Translations under genes and position numbers: made by a program | Notes under the pieces: generated by a model | Database searches by the model: none | What the model saw: only the letters and a program-made list of their open reading frames with translations | Told to the model about the DNA's origin: nothing | Origin: DVED01 sp963838375 | Lineage (GTDB): Bacteria; Cyanobacteriota; Cyanobacteriia; Cyanobacteriales; Geitlerinemataceae | Assembly (NCBI GenBank): GCA_963838375.1 | Contig: CAWIQY010000021.1 | Coordinates: forward strand, 248,001-312,000 | Direction: 5' to 3' | Length of the DNA: 64,000 bases | Shown: positions 7,603 to 17,158 of the stretch, one piece after another | How positions within the stretch are numbered: position 1 is the stretch's first letter | How the letters are laid out: each line of letters begins with the position of its first letter

Positions 7603-10231
7603 ATGATCCAGTTTCGCTTGCCCATTTCCCCCGCAAAATCTTTTTTGCCTACACTCTTCGGATCTCTGTCTGGCTTGATTGTCGGTATCGGTTTAGTCTT
7701 CCCGTTACCCAGTCGGGCCCAATCGGGATTGAGTGTCGTTCGCAGTACGGATAATCAGGAAGAATGGGATCGAATTACTCAACGTTTAGATGCGGCGGGT
7801 ATCTCCTATCAAATCATTGAATGGTCGCAAGTTGAGAGTGCCGAGGATCTCACCAAGACTCCATTGTTATTTTTACCCAACGTGGAAACCTGGAGTCGGG
7901 AACAAGCTGATGCCGTGGAAACCTGGTTAAATGAAGGGGGACAGGCGATCGTTTCCGGGTCTGTAGGGACTCAATCTCCGTTGCGAGTTCGCCGACAGTT
8001 AGACTCGATTTTGGGCGCATATTGGTCGATGTCGCTGCCGCCGTTGGTGACGTTGGAAGTGGTGGGTTGTCAGCAAGTTCGACTGTGCGAGACGTCGCCG
8101 AATTGGATTCCGGGGGATATGGCGAGTGGTTCCGTTCGTGGTGGAGTTCTAGCCCCGACAGAAGACACTCAAACCCTGGCGGCATGGCAAATTGCCGGAA
8201 ATGCCCCAGCGGTGGTGAGAAACGATCGAGTCGCGTTTCTCGGGTGGCAGTGGGGGGCGGGGAATGAAGATTCGGCAGACTTCGATATTGCTTGGTTTCG
8301 GGCTGTTGTCGGTCATTACGGCATCGTTGCATCTGCGGAAAGTCCCCAAAAACCGATTATTGGTTCTCCCGAACCCGAACGTCCCCAACTTCCCCAAAAA
8401 CCGATCGCAATTTCTCCCCTACCCGAACGCAATCCTGAAGCCGAAATCACCGACCCGGCATCTCAAGTCGCCCCGCCGGGATTGCGCGTCACACCGGGAA
8501 ATCAGCCGATTACTCGCATTGAAGCGCTGCGGATGCGCCAGGAGTTGATGGCGTTGTTGGGGCGAGTGGAAAGCGCTTTACTGGCGGCAGAGTCGATGGA
8601 CGTTTCTGCGGAAATTGGAGAAAAAGGAGGAACTGGGGAAGGGGGTATTCTCGAAGGTGCGGCAAGCGATGCCATTACCCAAGCGCAGCAAGTGCTACAA
8701 GCGTTTCCCGGCTGGGTGGATAATCAGCAATATGGGGAAGCCCGCGATCGATGGTTACAGGCGCGACAGCATCTCTGGGATCGCTATCCCAACGATCGAC
8801 CCCGCGCCCAGTCGGAGATTCGGGCAATTTGGCTCGATCGCGGCACCATTGTTCGGGCGGGTTCTCGGGAGGGCTTAATCAAGGTTTTCGATCGCTTTCA
8901 AAGTGCAGGAATTAATACTATCTTTTTTGAAACGATCAATGCCGGATATCCCATTTATCCTTCTCAAGGTTGCACCCGCACAAAATCCCTTAATTGCCAA
9001 TTGGGACCCGTTGAAGGAAGCGGTGGAGTTGGCACACGATCGAAATATGGAACTGCACGCTTGGATGTGGGCATTTGCTGTTGGTAACACTCGTCATAAT
9101 ACACTCATTGGCGAATCTCCAGAGTATCCCGGTTCTTTGTTGGAATTGCATCCCGATTGGGCAAATTATGACAACGAAGGTCGCAGTCAGCATCTCGCTT
9201 CTGGGAAGTGGTTTCTCGATCCAGCAAACCCCGAAGCACGTGCCTATCTGCTAAAAATTGCCGATGAAATTATCTCTAATTATGACGTAGATGGGTTGCA
9301 ATTAGATTACATTCGTTATCCGTTCCAAGACCCCAGCGCCGAACGCAGCTACGGATATGGCGTGGCGGGACGAGAACAGTTTCAGGAATTGACAGGAGTC
9401 GATCCGGTTGAGATTTCACCAGACGATCGGGATTTATGGCAGCAATGGACGGATTTTCGCACGGAACAAATTGATTCGTTTGTGGCTGAAATGTCGCAGT
9501 TACTTCGCCGCAAAAATTCGGATTTAATCCTCTCGGCAGCCGTATTTCCTCAATCGGAACACGATCGGATTCACAAACTGCAACAGCATTGGGAAAATTG
9601 GATCGAAAATGGGACGATCGATCTCATTGTTCCTATGACCTATGCATTAGACACCAACCGTTTGCAGCGCCTCAGCGAACCGTTACTCGCCGCGCCGAGT
9701 TCCGTTCCTATTATTCCTTCAGTTAAGTTACACGACCTTTCAGAAATTCAGGAAATCGATCAAATTCAAGCATTACGAGATTTACCGACGGCTGGATATG
9801 CCTTGTTTGCGGCAGAAATGTTGGACGATTCTCTCTATAACATTCTCGCACAAACTCAACCACCGACCAATACTCAACCCATTCCCTATCGCCAACCTTT
9901 TAAAGCAGCAGTCGATCGATTTTCTGCCTTGCAACGAGAATGGGAATTTGTGAGAACAACCGATCGTCTCTGGTTGCCAGAAATCGAAGCGGGAGAAATG
10001 CACACTCAATCAGAAGAATTGGCGCAAGCGTTGGCAAAACTCGACAGCGAACCCACACCGGAAAAATTTAAGTTAACTCTCGATCGTTTAACCACTTTTC
10101 GAGGTAACTTCGATCGGTGGATGGCAAGTTCAAACTCCAATAACGACTACCAAATTCGCACTTGGCAAAACCGATTAGTGACTTTAGAAACATTGTTGCG
10201 TTACGGCGATCGAAGAAGTTTTCCCAATTGA
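7603..10231 (+). CDS. Secreted family-10-like glycoside hydrolase (GHL10/DUF187 type), one frame break at 8968
   Basis: Probable exported carbohydrate-active protein. From the ATG at 7603 (a GTG at 7561 is also in frame) it begins with a signal peptide ending near SRAQS. Next comes a domain of about 200 residues with a DUF4350-like flavodoxin feel (LLFLPNVETWS), a proline-rich linker, and a TIM-barrel of the family-10-like hydrolase type from about residue 420. That barrel includes IWLDRGTIVRAGS, HAWMWAFAVGN, DVDGLQLDYIRYPF and a segment IDLIVPMTYA. The frame changes at 8968/8969, where one extra G converts SQVAPAQNP into a short nonsense tail. Downstream the sequence continues perfectly in the next frame to 10231. 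Either the gene is recently inactivated or one base is a sequencing error. The 3' end abuts a heptamer repeat. Confidence 0.8.
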
Positions 10232-10234
10232 TTC

Positions 10235-10266
10235 ACTATCAACTATCAACTATCAACTATAAACTA
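10235..10266. repeat. Heptanucleotide tandem repeat (ACTATCA)n between convergent genes
   Basis: About four copies of a 7-bp unit begin four bases after the stop of the hydrolase gene and run into the stop of the convergent Uma2 remnant. Confidence 0.85.
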
Positions 10267-10967
10267 AATCGTATCCGGATCGATATTCAATTCTCGCAAT
10301 TTAGCGGCGAGTCGATCGACTCGTTCTAAAGCTTCTTCTTTTTGCTGTCGTTCCATTTCCGCCACTTCTTCCGGTGTCGGAACTAACTCTCCTTCTGCTG
10401 TAAAAAATCGTAATTGCTGCCGATCTACTCCCAAATACAACCCCAATTGCTGACTCCATAAAAGATCTTCGATCGTTGGGTTCTAAAGGTTGATATCTCC
10501 CATCTACTAAATGAAATCCGGCAAACTCTAAAGTATCTGGATCGAACCAAAAGTAATCCGGTGTCCGAAAGGTATCTTGATAGATCGTTTTCTTCAATTC
10601 TCGATCGACTTGAGCCGTTTTCGGAGACAAAATCTCAATAATCAGATTGGGATATTTCCCTTATTCTTGCCACACCACCCAACTTTTGCGAGTTTTCCGT
10701 TCGGTTCCCAACACCACAAAAAAATCCGGTACCTCGGAAATCGGATGATTTTCGTTGTTGAGGACTGTAATAAATGGTGAGATTTCCCGCTGCGTAGAAA
10801 TCGTTTCGGTCTCTCCACAGCCATTCTAGGCACTTGAGAAGGATAATAATTTGTCGCAGGTGTAGTTCGGTTTCCACGGGAGGTTCGTCGCTATAGAGAT
10901 CGCCTGGGGGAAAGATAACATCTTCGGCGATCGGTTGGGGAGACGTAATTTCGGTAATAGGAGACAT
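10264..10967 (-). pseudogene. Uma2-family (DUF820) endonuclease-fold gene, decayed
   Basis: Three overlapping frames together give a full Uma2-type protein: an N-terminal part with NLTIYYSPQQRKSSDFRG, then PDFFVVLGTERKTRKSWVVWQE, LIIEILSPKTAQVDRELKK, FRTPDYFWFDPDTLEFAGF, LGLYLGVDRQQLRFFT and a charged coiled-coil-like tail. The reading frame is broken three times. An extra base near 10731 separates FRG from PDFF, an in-frame TAA replaces the codon after WQE near 10659, and an extra base near 10455 precedes WSQQLG. Uma2 proteins have a PD-(D/E)XK nuclease fold, occur in many copies in cyanobacteria and often decay. With two indels and a stop, genuine inactivation is more likely than sequencing error. 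Confidence 0.85.
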
Positions 10968-11081
10968 GAGGAGGTGATAGAATAAATCTTTAAATTTATT
11001 TTAGCTCGATCGCATTATCAGAGAACATATATTATTGATTATGGTGATTTAAACGATTCATAGTTATTTCAGCAAAAAAAA

Positions 11082-11489
11082 ATGACACCTATTCAATCAA
11101 TGACCGTCCCACTCTGGGGATTAGTCATTTTTCTGGGATGGACAATCGCGATCGTTTGTTTCCTCATCGCGGTGAGAATTCGGCATTTAGCCGCCGGGGG
11201 TGCAGTCCAAGATTTTGGCATCCCAAATGATGAAAGTTTACTGTGGCGGCTTTTTCGAGTTCAAGCTAACTTGGTTGAAAATCTACCCTTGTATTTGGGT
11301 GTGGTGTTTTTGCTAACAGTTCGCGGAGTTTCTGGAGGGGCGATCGATTCTCTAGCGATTGCTTATATGACATTTCGGCTGACTCATTCGATCGTTCACA
11401 TTGCCGGATTGAATCCACTTTTTAGAGTATTCTGTTTAGCGATTCAGTTTGCTTGTCTGATTTCATTAACAACCTTAGCGATCGTTTAA
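11082..11489 (+). CDS. MAPEG-family membrane protein
   Basis: A 135-residue protein with four hydrophobic helices. It has the MAPEG signature (membrane-associated proteins in eicosanoid and glutathione metabolism): RVQANLVENLPLYL, matching the conserved R-x-Q-A-N-x-x-E-N-x-P motif that binds glutathione-type ligands. Bacterial members are mostly uncharacterised and some have glutathione transferase or peroxidase activity. It stands alone, with the decayed Uma2 gene divergent upstream and 435 bp of non-coding DNA downstream. The family call is firm; the substrate is unknown. Confidence 0.88.
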   Translation: MTPIQSMTVPLWGLVIFLGWTIAIVCFLIAVRIRHLAAGGAVQDFGIPNDESLLWRLFRVQANLVENLPLYLGVVFLLTVRGVSGGAIDSLAIAYMTFRLTHSIVHIAGLNPLFRVFCLAIQFACLISLTTLAIV

Positions 11490-11924
11490 ATACTCAAGTT
11501 GCGATTTTTTCGATCGAGGCATTTTATTCGGCGAACTCGCGACCCATATTAAAAAAATTATTGTCAATACCTCTCACCTGAATTCTGCCCCAGAGAACAT
11601 CCACATCTAGGGGGAACCACGGGAGAATTGCCCCTACAAAAAACGATACATAGAGACTCTGCGGAAGTCCCGATCCAGTCAAACATTCCTGTATTCTTGT
11701 ACCCCCAATTCCGTGCAACAACATAAGGGTATCCCAAATCAGATTGTCCGATCGCCCAAAAGTAGGTCACACTAATAAAGGGCTTCCGTGGAAGCGATCG
11801 ATCGGCAAAACCCTGAAAATTGCGTCCCCGTCCTCGATCTCCGCAATCGAAAGCCCCAATGTTTATGGTTTGAGACCCTTTGCGGTCTACTCGTTTTTAC
11901 ACCTTCAATATGGGCATTTAAGAT
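11490..11924. other. Intergenic stretch upstream of dxs
   Basis: No coding region is supported; short minus-strand frames here look random. An imperfect inverted repeat of TAGGGG/CCCCTA type occurs near 11608-11636, resembling other small dispersed repeats in this window. The dxs promoter must lie in the right part, but I cannot point to a convincing one. Confidence 0.4.
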
Positions 11925-13835
11925 ATGCATCTAAGTGAAATTACCCATCCCAACCAACTTCGGGGTCTATCCGTCCACCAACTAGAACAGATTGCCCGTC
12001 AAATTCGGGAAAAGCATTTAGAAACCGTTGCCACCAGCGGCGGACACCTTGGACCGGGCTTAGGCGTTGTCGAACTGACGTTAGGACTCTACCAAACCTT
12101 AAATCTCGATCGCGATAAAGTCATCTGGGACGTCGGACACCAAGCCTATCCCCACAAACTCCTCACCGGACGCTACGATCGATTCCACACCCTACGCCAA
12201 AAAGACGGTGTTGCCGGCTACCTCAAACGCTGCGAGAGCCCGTTCGATCATTTTGGGGCAGGACACGCCTCCACCAGCATCTCAGCCGCTTTAGGCATGG
12301 CAATGGCGCGAGATCTCCAAGGCGATGACTTCAAATGCGTTGCCGTCATCGGCGATGGGGCTCTAACTGGGGGAATGTCCCTAGAAGCCATCAACCATGC
12401 CGGACATATGCCCAACACCAATGTGTTGGTTGTCCTCAACGACAACGAAATGTCCATTTCCCCCAACGTCGGCGCCATCCCTCGCTACCTGAACAAAATG
12501 CGCCTCAGCGATCCCGTTCAGTTCCTCTCCGATAACCTAGAAGAACAGTTCAAGCAACTGCCCTTCTTCGGCGAGAAATTTACCCCGGAAATGGAACGTC
12601 TCAAAGAAGGGATGAAACGACTTGCCGTTCCCAAAGTCGGTGCTGTATTTGAAGAATTGGGCTTCACCTACATCGGACCTGTAGACGGTCATAACCTGCA
12701 AGAACTGATCGCCACCTTCACCCAAGCCCATAAAATTCCCGGACCCGTGTTAGTCCACGTTGCCACCACCAAAGGCAAAGGTTACGAAATCGCCGAAAAA
12801 GACCAAGTGGGCTACCACGCCCAAAACCCCTTCAACCTAGCAACCGGAAAAGCCGCCCCCGCCAGCAAACCCAAACCCCCCAGCTATGCCAAAGTTTTCG
12901 GCGAAACCCTCGTCAAACTGGCGGAAGCCAATCCCAAAATCGTAGGCATCACGGCGGCAATGGCAACGGGAACTGGATTGGATAAATTGCAAGCCAAACT
13001 GCCCAAACAGTACATCGATGTGGGCATTGCCGAACAACACGCTGTCACCCTGTCTGCGGGGTTAGCTTGCGAAGGAATGCGTCCGGTGGTGGCAATTTAT
13101 TCCACCTTCTTGCAACGGGCATACGACCAGATCATTCACGATGTCTGCATCCAGAATTTGCCCGTATTTTTCTGTTTGGACCGCGCGGGCATTGTCGGCG
13201 TAGATGGTCCGACGCACCAAGGAATGTACGATATCGCCTACCTGCGCTGCATTCCCCATATCACGATTATGGCGCCCAAAGATGAAGCTGAGATGCAGCG
13301 GATGATGGTGACGGGGCTCGAACATACCTCTGGACCTGTCGCCATGCGCTATCCTCGGGGTAACGGCTATGGGGTGGCTCTTGCTGAAGAAGGATGGGAA
13401 CCTCTGCCCATCGGCAAAGGGGAGATTCTCCGCAGCGGCGATGATGTCTTGCTCTTGGGCTACGGCACGATGGTTTATCCGGCGATGCAGGTGGCGGAAA
13501 TTCTCAGCGAACATGGCATCCAAGCCACGGTGGTTAACGCTCGGTTTGTCAAGCCCTTGGATACGGAGTTGATTTTGCCCTTGGCACGGCGCATTGGCAA
13601 AGTGGTGACGCTAGAAGAAGGCTGCACGATGAGCGGTTTCGGTTCTGCGGTTTTGGAAGCGTTGGCAGACAACGACATTCTGGTTCCGGTTAAGCGCCTC
13701 GGGGTTCCCGACAAACTGGTGGATCACGCGACACCGGATGAGTCGAAAACCGATTTGGGTTTGCTTCCCGCGCAAATGGCAGAAACGATCGTTAAAGGGT
13801 TCTTCAGCCCCAAACCCGAAGCAGTGAAGGTGTAA
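11925..13835 (+). CDS. dxs: 1-deoxy-D-xylulose-5-phosphate synthase
   Basis: First enzyme of the MEP isoprenoid pathway. It condenses pyruvate and glyceraldehyde 3-phosphate using thiamine diphosphate, feeding carotenoid, phytol, quinone and thiamine/pyridoxal synthesis. The 636-residue protein has normal length and uninterrupted family sequence: the catalytic His in SGGHLGPGLG (about 41), the thiamine-diphosphate motif GDGALTGG (143-150) with Asn173 in VVLNDNEMSIS, the transketolase pyrimidine-binding segment VDVGIAEQHAVTLSAG, DRAGIVGVDGPTHQG, and the C-terminal transketolase domain (LEEGCTMSGFGSAVLE). The ATG at 11925 starts MHLSEIT, as in other cyanobacterial Dxs. It appears monocistronic. 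Confidence 0.98.
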   Translation: MHLSEITHPNQLRGLSVHQLEQIARQIREKHLETVATSGGHLGPGLGVVELTLGLYQTLNLDRDKVIWDVGHQAYPHKLLTGRYDRFHTLRQKDGVAGYLKRCESPFDHFGAGHASTSISAALGMAMARDLQGDDFKCVAVIGDGALTGGMSLEAINHAGHMPNTNVLVVLNDNEMSISPNVGAIPRYLNKMRLSDPVQFLSDNLEEQFKQLPFFGEKFTPEMERLKEGMKRLAVPKVGAVFEELGFTYIGPVDGHNLQELIATFTQAHKIPGPVLVHVATTKGKGYEIAEKDQVGYHAQNPFNLATGKAAPASKPKPPSYAKVFGETLVKLAEANPKIVGITAAMATGTGLDKLQAKLPKQYIDVGIAEQHAVTLSAGLACEGMRPVVAIYSTFLQRAYDQIIHDVCIQNLPVFFCLDRAGIVGVDGPTHQGMYDIAYLRCIPHITIMAPKDEAEMQRMMVTGLEHTSGPVAMRYPRGNGYGVALAEEGWEPLPIGKGEILRSGDDVLLLGYGTMVYPAMQVAEILSEHGIQATVVNARFVKPLDTELILPLARRIGKVVTLEEGCTMSGFGSAVLEALADNDILVPVKRLGVPDKLVDHATPDESKTDLGLLPAQMAETIVKGFFSPKPEAVKV

Positions 13836-13858
13836 CAGGACAGTCGCGGAGAAGACAC

Positions 13859-13922
13859 GGGCGAAGCGTTTGCATGATGTTTGTTGATTCGTACATGAGA
13901 CGTTCGAGCAAATGCTTCGCCC
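13859..13922. repeat. Small inverted repeat (GGGCGAAGC...GCTTCGCCC type)
   Basis: Fifteen-base arms at 13859-13873 and 13908-13922 match except for one position, separated by 34 bp, between the convergent dxs and HAD genes. A related element with the same core arms lies at 47585-47649. These look like members of a dispersed cyanobacterial palindromic repeat family and could act as a transcription barrier. Confidence 0.7.
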
Positions 13923-13991
13923 CTACCCAAAATTTGTCCTAACTGAACGTCAGTCCGGGTTAAGAAAAACGCCCCACAGCAGTTAGAGGTT

Positions 13992-14027
13992 CATTACCAA
14001 TTACCAATTACCCATTACCAATTACCA
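13992..14027. repeat. Heptanucleotide repeat (TTACCAA) between convergent genes
   Basis: About five imperfect copies of a 7-bp unit (TTACCAA/TTACCCA), related in sequence to the CCCATTA repeat upstream of cheB. Confidence 0.8.
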
Positions 14028-14051
14028 GAAACTGTCTCATCCCCTACTGAC

Positions 14052-14876
14052 TTAATTGGTACCCAATATTGCCACAATTTCCTCTCCATTCAACGCTTCG
14101 ATATTCGTCAACACGATCGCAGCTCCCGCTTTTCGCAACAGTTCTTCATAGTCGGCTTGGCGCTGGGGAGTCTCCAGGACGTGGGGGGGCAAAATTCCAA
14201 TGCCAATCCAACGACGTTCGGGACACCGTCGCGCTGCCTCCCGGACGGTATACAGGTCTGCTACGGTATCTCCGGCGTAGAATACGGGTAGCATTAACCC
14301 TTCTGCGGTGTCTCCCTCCAGTTGGCTAACAGTTGCCAACAATCCCGTGGGATCGGGCTTTCCTGGGGCATCCTCCATCGCCACCAGCACAGGTGCATTC
14401 AACCCCAAACGCTTTTCCAAAATATACGTTGCCGAGCCGCGAGTTGCCCCGCTAAAAAAGCCCCATAACATCCCGGCTTCGTCTAAACTCTGAAAATACT
14501 CGGGACTGGCTAGTATGGGTTCCTGGCAAATGTATCCGGTCCAGTTTTGGGGATTTTCCGGGTCTTCCCCTCGGTAGCGAGATTGGAAAAAAGCGACGAT
14601 CGCATCATAGTCGAGCCCCACGGACGATCGATCCTTGCCCTGTTGTTCCCAGTACCGATACACGAATTCTTGCGAGGCTTCCCAATCATTATTCCACGTT
14701 CCCTCGGCTTTCAGGCGATCGATATCTTCGGGGGTCGGTCGATATCCGGTCCATTCTTCCACTGTATCGGCAAGCGCGCGGCGATAAGACCCGCCCACAT
14801 CCCGTATCACTCCATCGATATCAAACACGACGATCGCTCGATTTTCCGATATCTGAGAATTTGATGCTGGGTTCAC
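14052..14876 (-). CDS. HAD-superfamily hydrolase, TIGR01548-like
   Basis: A 274-residue haloacid-dehalogenase-type phosphatase. Motif I is VFDIDGVIRD with the nucleophile Asp19 and general acid Asp21; motif II is the Ser in FFSGATRGSA; the motif III Lys lies in GKPDPTGL; motif IV is VFYAGDTVADLY. The combination of an insert after motif I with WNNDWEASQEFVYRY matches a cyanobacterial HAD subfamily with an IGPD-phosphatase-like name but no proven substrate. The start at 14876 is divergent from the PSRP-3 gene; dxs converges on it. Phosphatase fold is firm, substrate unknown. Confidence 0.88.
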   Translation of the reverse strand: MNPASNSQISENRAIVVFDIDGVIRDVGGSYRRALADTVEEWTGYRPTPEDIDRLKAEGTWNNDWEASQEFVYRYWEQQGKDRSSVGLDYDAIVAFFQSRYRGEDPENPQNWTGYICQEPILASPEYFQSLDEAGMLWGFFSGATRGSATYILEKRLGLNAPVLVAMEDAPGKPDPTGLLATVSQLEGDTAEGLMLPVFYAGDTVADLYTVREAARRCPERRWIGIGILPPHVLETPQRQADYEELLRKAGAAIVLTNIEALNGEEIVAILGTN

Positions 14877-14906
14877 GACGATTTTTCTCCCGATCGATCT
14901 TAGTAT

Positions 14907-14934
14907 TTGCGTGCCAAACGTAATGTAGTATAAT
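14907..14934 (+). promoter_or_regulatory. Candidate sigma-70-type promoter for the PSRP-3 gene
   Basis: A perfect TATAAT at 14929-14934 has TTGCGT 16 bp upstream (14907-14912), 52 bp before the start codon of the ribosomal protein gene. Read by eye only. Confidence 0.45.
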
Positions 14935-14986
14935 CAAGCTTCGTCAAACTTTAAACCTCACCTAAAATTGCGCGCTGGAGGTGTGA

Positions 14987-15286
14987 TTGTCCAGATTTAT
15001 TCTCAAAGTTCTTTGGCTTGACAGCGACGTAGCGATCGCTGTCGATCAAGTCGTCGGTAAAGGCACGAGTCCGCTGACTTCGTACTTTTTCTGGCCGCGA
15101 AACGATGCCTGGGAACAGCTCAAAACAGAACTCGAAGCCAAACACTGGATTTCCGAGCTAGAGCGGGTCGAACTGCTCAATAAAGCAACGGAAGTGATCA
15201 ACTATTGGCAAGAAGAAGGTAAAACTCGCCCGATGTCAGAGGCTCAAATGCGCTTCCCAGAAGTGACCTTCACGGGGAGTAGGTAG
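14987..15286 (+). CDS. ycf65: 30S ribosomal protein PSRP-3 / Ycf65
   Basis: A 99-residue protein of the PSRP-3/Ycf65 family, found in cyanobacterial and plastid small ribosomal subunits. Family sequence runs throughout: VLWLDSDVAIAVDQVVGKG, SPLTSYFFWPRNDAWEQL, and the closing PEVTFTG. The start is a TTG at 14987, decided by the GGAGG Shine-Dalgarno sequence at 14977-14981 five bases upstream; no ATG is available in frame before conserved sequence begins. It has its own promoter-like sequence and precedes a methyltransferase gene by 27 bp. Confidence 0.95.
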   Translation: MSRFILKVLWLDSDVAIAVDQVVGKGTSPLTSYFFWPRNDAWEQLKTELEAKHWISELERVELLNKATEVINYWQEEGKTRPMSEAQMRFPEVTFTGSR

Positions 15287-15313
15287 CGCGATAACGCTCG
15301 AACTGCTGTACTC

Positions 15314-16675
15314 ATGGCACGATGGAAGCAACCCGTTTTCTCAATGGAAAACGGGTTTTCGATTAAACAGGAGACGATCGCGTTGCCCTCCATTCTCAAT
15401 TCCCGTCGCCTCCACAAGGCTCTCTTAGAAGGAGTTCGTCAATGGACTTCTGCACGTGGCGAAGTGGTCTTTTCCTGCCAGTCGCCAGACCGGCAAGGGG
15501 AGATGCAGCGTTTGAGCGCTTTGTTTACGTTGCTGGGACAACCCCTATCTCCTGGCGAACTGGTGGCGTTGTGTGAAAAACTCGATCGGCAACTGTCCAA
15601 AAGTCATGGGTTGCCCGGAGAGAAATTGGTGGTACGCTACGAACCCGCCAAGCCCCCAGAAAAAGGTTTTGCCTGTCAAATTGCCATCGCCCAAGCACCG
15701 CAACAGCCGATGACGCGAGGTTCCTGGGTTTTACCTTGTGTCCCGGCATTGGAGGGTGACTACGCCGACAAAATCGATCGTTTGTTCGCCATACTCGGTC
15801 AACCGCTCTCCCCCACAGAACTGAAGCGTCTGCAAGCGGGATTAGCGGTGGAGCTGGATAAAGGATTTCGCGCTTCTCCTTATTCCCGACTGGTGTTTCG
15901 CTATCAGAGTGTTCCAGGCAAAGGCTTTGCGTGCCACGTCAAGGCGATGGTACAAACTTTAGAAGAACGATGTCAGTATCTGGTCGAAACCCATTCCGAG
16001 CCGCTGTTCGGTCGCTATCCCGATGCTAAGGTGATGGCAGTGGCTGCCACCCTGCCCGATGCGGCAACCAGTCCCATTTTGGATATTGGGGCGGGAACGG
16101 GACGCAATACTTTGCCTTTAGCTCGGTTGGGGTATCCCGTTGATGCGGTGGAATTAGCTCCCGCTTTTGCCACTGAGTTACAAGCGGCTTTAGAAGGAGA
16201 AGGGTTATCCGGACGGGTGATTCGAGGGGATGTTCTCGACGATCGAGTTTCTCTGCGGTCCGATCGTTATCGATGCGTCATTTTAGCTGAAGTCGTTCCC
16301 CATTTTCACTCGGACTGGCAACTTCGATCGCTGATGGAGAAAATGTCAGAGGCTATGGTGTCTGGAGGATTGTTACTGTTTAGCACGTTTTTAGCTGTAG
16401 ACGGATACGAACCGGATGCGCTGGCACTGCAACTGTCTCGCGTCACCGATGCGTTCGTTTTTACCCGATCGCAATTAGCCTTAGCTTTGAAAAATTTGCC
16501 TCTACAATTGATATCAGATGAGTCTGTTGTGGAATACGAGCAAGCCCATCTTCCAACCTCTGCTTGGCCGCCAACAGAATGGTTTTGCCATTGGGCATCC
16601 GGTCGGCGATTATTTGCTCTAACTCGCGAACAGCCGCCTGTGGAATTACGCTGGATACTGTGTCGGCGTTTGTGA
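15314..16675 (+). CDS. SAM-dependent methyltransferase with duplicated N-terminal module
   Basis: A 453-residue protein. Residues 245-400 form a class I methyltransferase domain with SAM-binding motif I ILDIGAGTGRNTLPLA (about 255-270), an acidic residue after the second strand (VDAVELAP) and a later VILAEVVPHF. Before it lie two related modules of about 60 residues (about 63-125 and 152-212). Each has LLGQPLSP or ILGQPLSP, then an acidic/helical stretch, then VVRYEPA...KGFACQI or VFRYQS...KGFACHV, so they arose by internal duplication. I do not recognise that module; it may present the substrate. The 27-bp gap to PSRP-3 suggests co-transcription, and methylation of a translation component is possible but unproven. 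Confidence 0.75.
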   Translation: MARWKQPVFSMENGFSIKQETIALPSILNSRRLHKALLEGVRQWTSARGEVVFSCQSPDRQGEMQRLSALFTLLGQPLSPGELVALCEKLDRQLSKSHGLPGEKLVVRYEPAKPPEKGFACQIAIAQAPQQPMTRGSWVLPCVPALEGDYADKIDRLFAILGQPLSPTELKRLQAGLAVELDKGFRASPYSRLVFRYQSVPGKGFACHVKAMVQTLEERCQYLVETHSEPLFGRYPDAKVMAVAATLPDAATSPILDIGAGTGRNTLPLARLGYPVDAVELAPAFATELQAALEGEGLSGRVIRGDVLDDRVSLRSDRYRCVILAEVVPHFHSDWQLRSLMEKMSEAMVSGGLLLFSTFLAVDGYEPDALALQLSRVTDAFVFTRSQLALALKNLPLQLISDESVVEYEQAHLPTSAWPPTEWFCHWASGRRLFALTREQPPVELRWILCRRL

Positions 16676-17158
16676 AATTTTTGGGAGGATTCTTACAACA
16701 GACGATCGCTCTAGTGCAGGAGTGTTATAGTCAGCGTACTCTAGCAATCAAAATGTTTCTCAACTCTCTATGCTACTCATTCAAAGTTTACCTAACTTTA
16801 CCTGGAAGTCACAATCTGTAGGAGCGCAATTCGCAGCGATGTCCCAAAGGTTATAGGACATTTGCTCTTAGTTTATGTAGTGTCCGTGCGGAAGTCTGGT
16901 TATTTTAGCGTTCTGTTCAGTCGGGTCTCACCCAGATCAGTCAAAAATTCTTTTGTTAAAGAGGGAATAGAGAAGGGGAAATATACCGTCTCTTGCTCCC
17001 AGGAAGGGAACTAGAAATCGGATTCCTCGATCGGGCAGTGTGGGTCGTATATCTATAGCCATGTATCGCGATTTTGGAGAAGTGATAGGATTAAGAACGG
17101 GCAGAAAAGTTTGCACGATTTTTGATGAATTTTTCGTCGTAGAACAGTAAAATCGGTT
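16676..17158. other. Intergenic stretch, no feature recognised
   Basis: I see no convincing gene, RNA or terminator in these 480 bases. A short frame at 17061-17150 (29 codons) ends nine bases before the next start, but nothing supports it as a gene. Confidence 0.4.

Noticed and set aside
11524..11770. Minus-strand frames upstream of dxs
   Set aside because: Two overlapping frames over the same repeat-bearing DNA, with no ribosome site or recognisable motif.
17061..17150. 29-codon frame just before the pentapeptide gene, compared with the microprotein before its paralogue
   Set aside because: No sequence resemblance to the 53-residue protein at 37916, no Shine-Dalgarno and no overlap with the next start.
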